DNA of 64,000 nucleotides from Xylaria sp. FL1777 (Eukaryota; Ascomycota; Sordariomycetes; Xylariales; Xylariaceae). Shown here one piece after another: positions 63,501-64,000 of this stretch. Each line of letters opens with the position of its first letter. Within the stretch, counting starts at the first letter, position 1. The stretch lies in assembly GCA_022578965.1 (NCBI GenBank), contig MU400545.1, positions 297,357-361,356 on the forward strand. Reading direction: 5' to 3'. The notes under the pieces are model-generated. The model was not told where the DNA came from. It ran no database searches and was given only the letters and a program-made list of their open reading frames with translations. Position numbers and translations under genes: made by a program.

Positions 63501-64000
63501 GCTAACTTATTAATAAAATTAATCCGAAATAAATATAAATTAACTTATAAGCTTACATAAAATATAGTTATTTATATAGTTTATATAAGCTATTACTTTT
63601 AAGTTTTTAAATTTGCAAACTATATTTAAAGGCAAGCTATTTTTTAGCTAAAATACCTTTTTAAAACGCTTAAAACAAAGCTAATATACTAATAAACTAC
63701 TTAAAACTATTGCTTTTTTAATAGTTTTATATTTTTTGTTTTTAGCTTTAATAGTTTGCTTGCAAAGTTTGCAAACAAAAGTTATTATAAAAATAAGCTA
63801 ATGTTTAGCTAGCATAAAAACTTTAATATTTGCATTAAAATTAAACTTATTTTTTGCGTTGTTTATATTAAAATTACGCAAAATAGCATTTAGATCTTTA
63901 TTTAAATTTATAAAGTTTAAATCATTTTTATTTTTATTTTTATTTTTTTTTTTTTAACTTATAAAAAGCTTAATAGTATTTATATTTTTATTAAAATTAA

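Larger units (their letters stand above)
20343..64000. mobile_element. Nested, RIP-mutated retrotransposon block
   Basis: One family-1 LTR retrotransposon (copy A, +) is broken into six collinear pieces: 20343-21440, 29306-29687, 34841-35276, 35687-36904, 46219-47583 and 54941-56973. Each break coincides with an inserted element, and five of the breaks have both flanks visible with duplicated target sequence. Laying the pieces end to end reproduces the order of the intact family-1 elements at 37335-44713 and 47584-54935 in reverse complement, leaving only the last ~0.8 kb unaccounted for at the window end. Repeat copies differ by C/T and G/A transitions and remaining C is mostly in AGCT/ACT contexts, as expected after RIP. 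No coding gene survives. Confidence 0.85.
56974..64000 (+). mobile_element. Ty3/gypsy element X, second copy, cut by window end
   Basis: Starts with a 193-bp LTR (TGTCATAATTAGGC..., ending GTAATA at 57166) and then follows the first copy base for base in order to the window end. From the length of the first copy, its 3' LTR should end near 64833. It inserted in a TA-rich tract of family-1 copy A, flanked on the left by AAAAA. Confidence 0.9.

Overview
The window looks like nuclear DNA of a filamentous ascomycete (Pezizomycotina, probably a Sordariomycete; this is inference). The evidence is short GT-AG introns with CTGAY branch sites, genes of typical Pezizomycotina type, clustered CCTAGGTA motifs between genes, and an abrupt switch to a very AT-rich block whose repeats differ by C/T and G/A transitions. 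That pattern is the signature of repeat-induced point mutation (RIP).

Left part (1-20342): gene-bearing DNA with wide spacers. Eight protein genes are supported: an N-terminally short REI1-like zinc-finger protein (-), a phytanoyl-CoA dioxygenase-family enzyme (-), a Cys-rich signal-peptide/single-pass membrane protein (-), a Maf-family nucleotide pyrophosphatase (-), a four-exon bHLH transcription factor that has to be assembled by splicing (+), a mitochondrial threonyl-tRNA synthetase (-), a conserved-looking membrane/coiled-coil protein of unknown role (+), and a doubtful 34-residue Pro-rich ORF (-) at the edge of the AT block. They are unrelated housekeeping or accessory genes, and I see no biosynthetic cluster. 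A 204-bp solo LTR with a perfect target duplication lies at 2741-2944.

Right part (20343-64000): an AT-rich block with no intact gene. It can be read as one event history. A single ~7.35-kb LTR retrotransposon (family 1, copy A, + orientation) begins exactly at 20343 and has been split into six collinear pieces by successive insertions: a complete Ty3/gypsy element (21441-29300, 5-bp duplication AATTT); a 5.1-kb element with ~10-bp duplication and short inverted ends (29688-34830); a 405-bp GC-richer element not visibly hit by RIP (35277-35681, duplication ATAAG); an unidentified element Y (36905-46208) that itself carries a second family-1 element (37335-44713); a third complete family-1 element in - orientation (47584-54935, duplication ATAAG); and a second copy of the gypsy element (from 56974) that runs off the window. 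The six pieces account for all of family 1 except its last ~0.8 kb, which should lie beyond the window.

All alignments, boundaries and target duplications were read by eye. Superfamily is secure only for the gypsy element, through mutated reverse-transcriptase motifs. Open frames inside the AT block are by-products of base composition, not genes.
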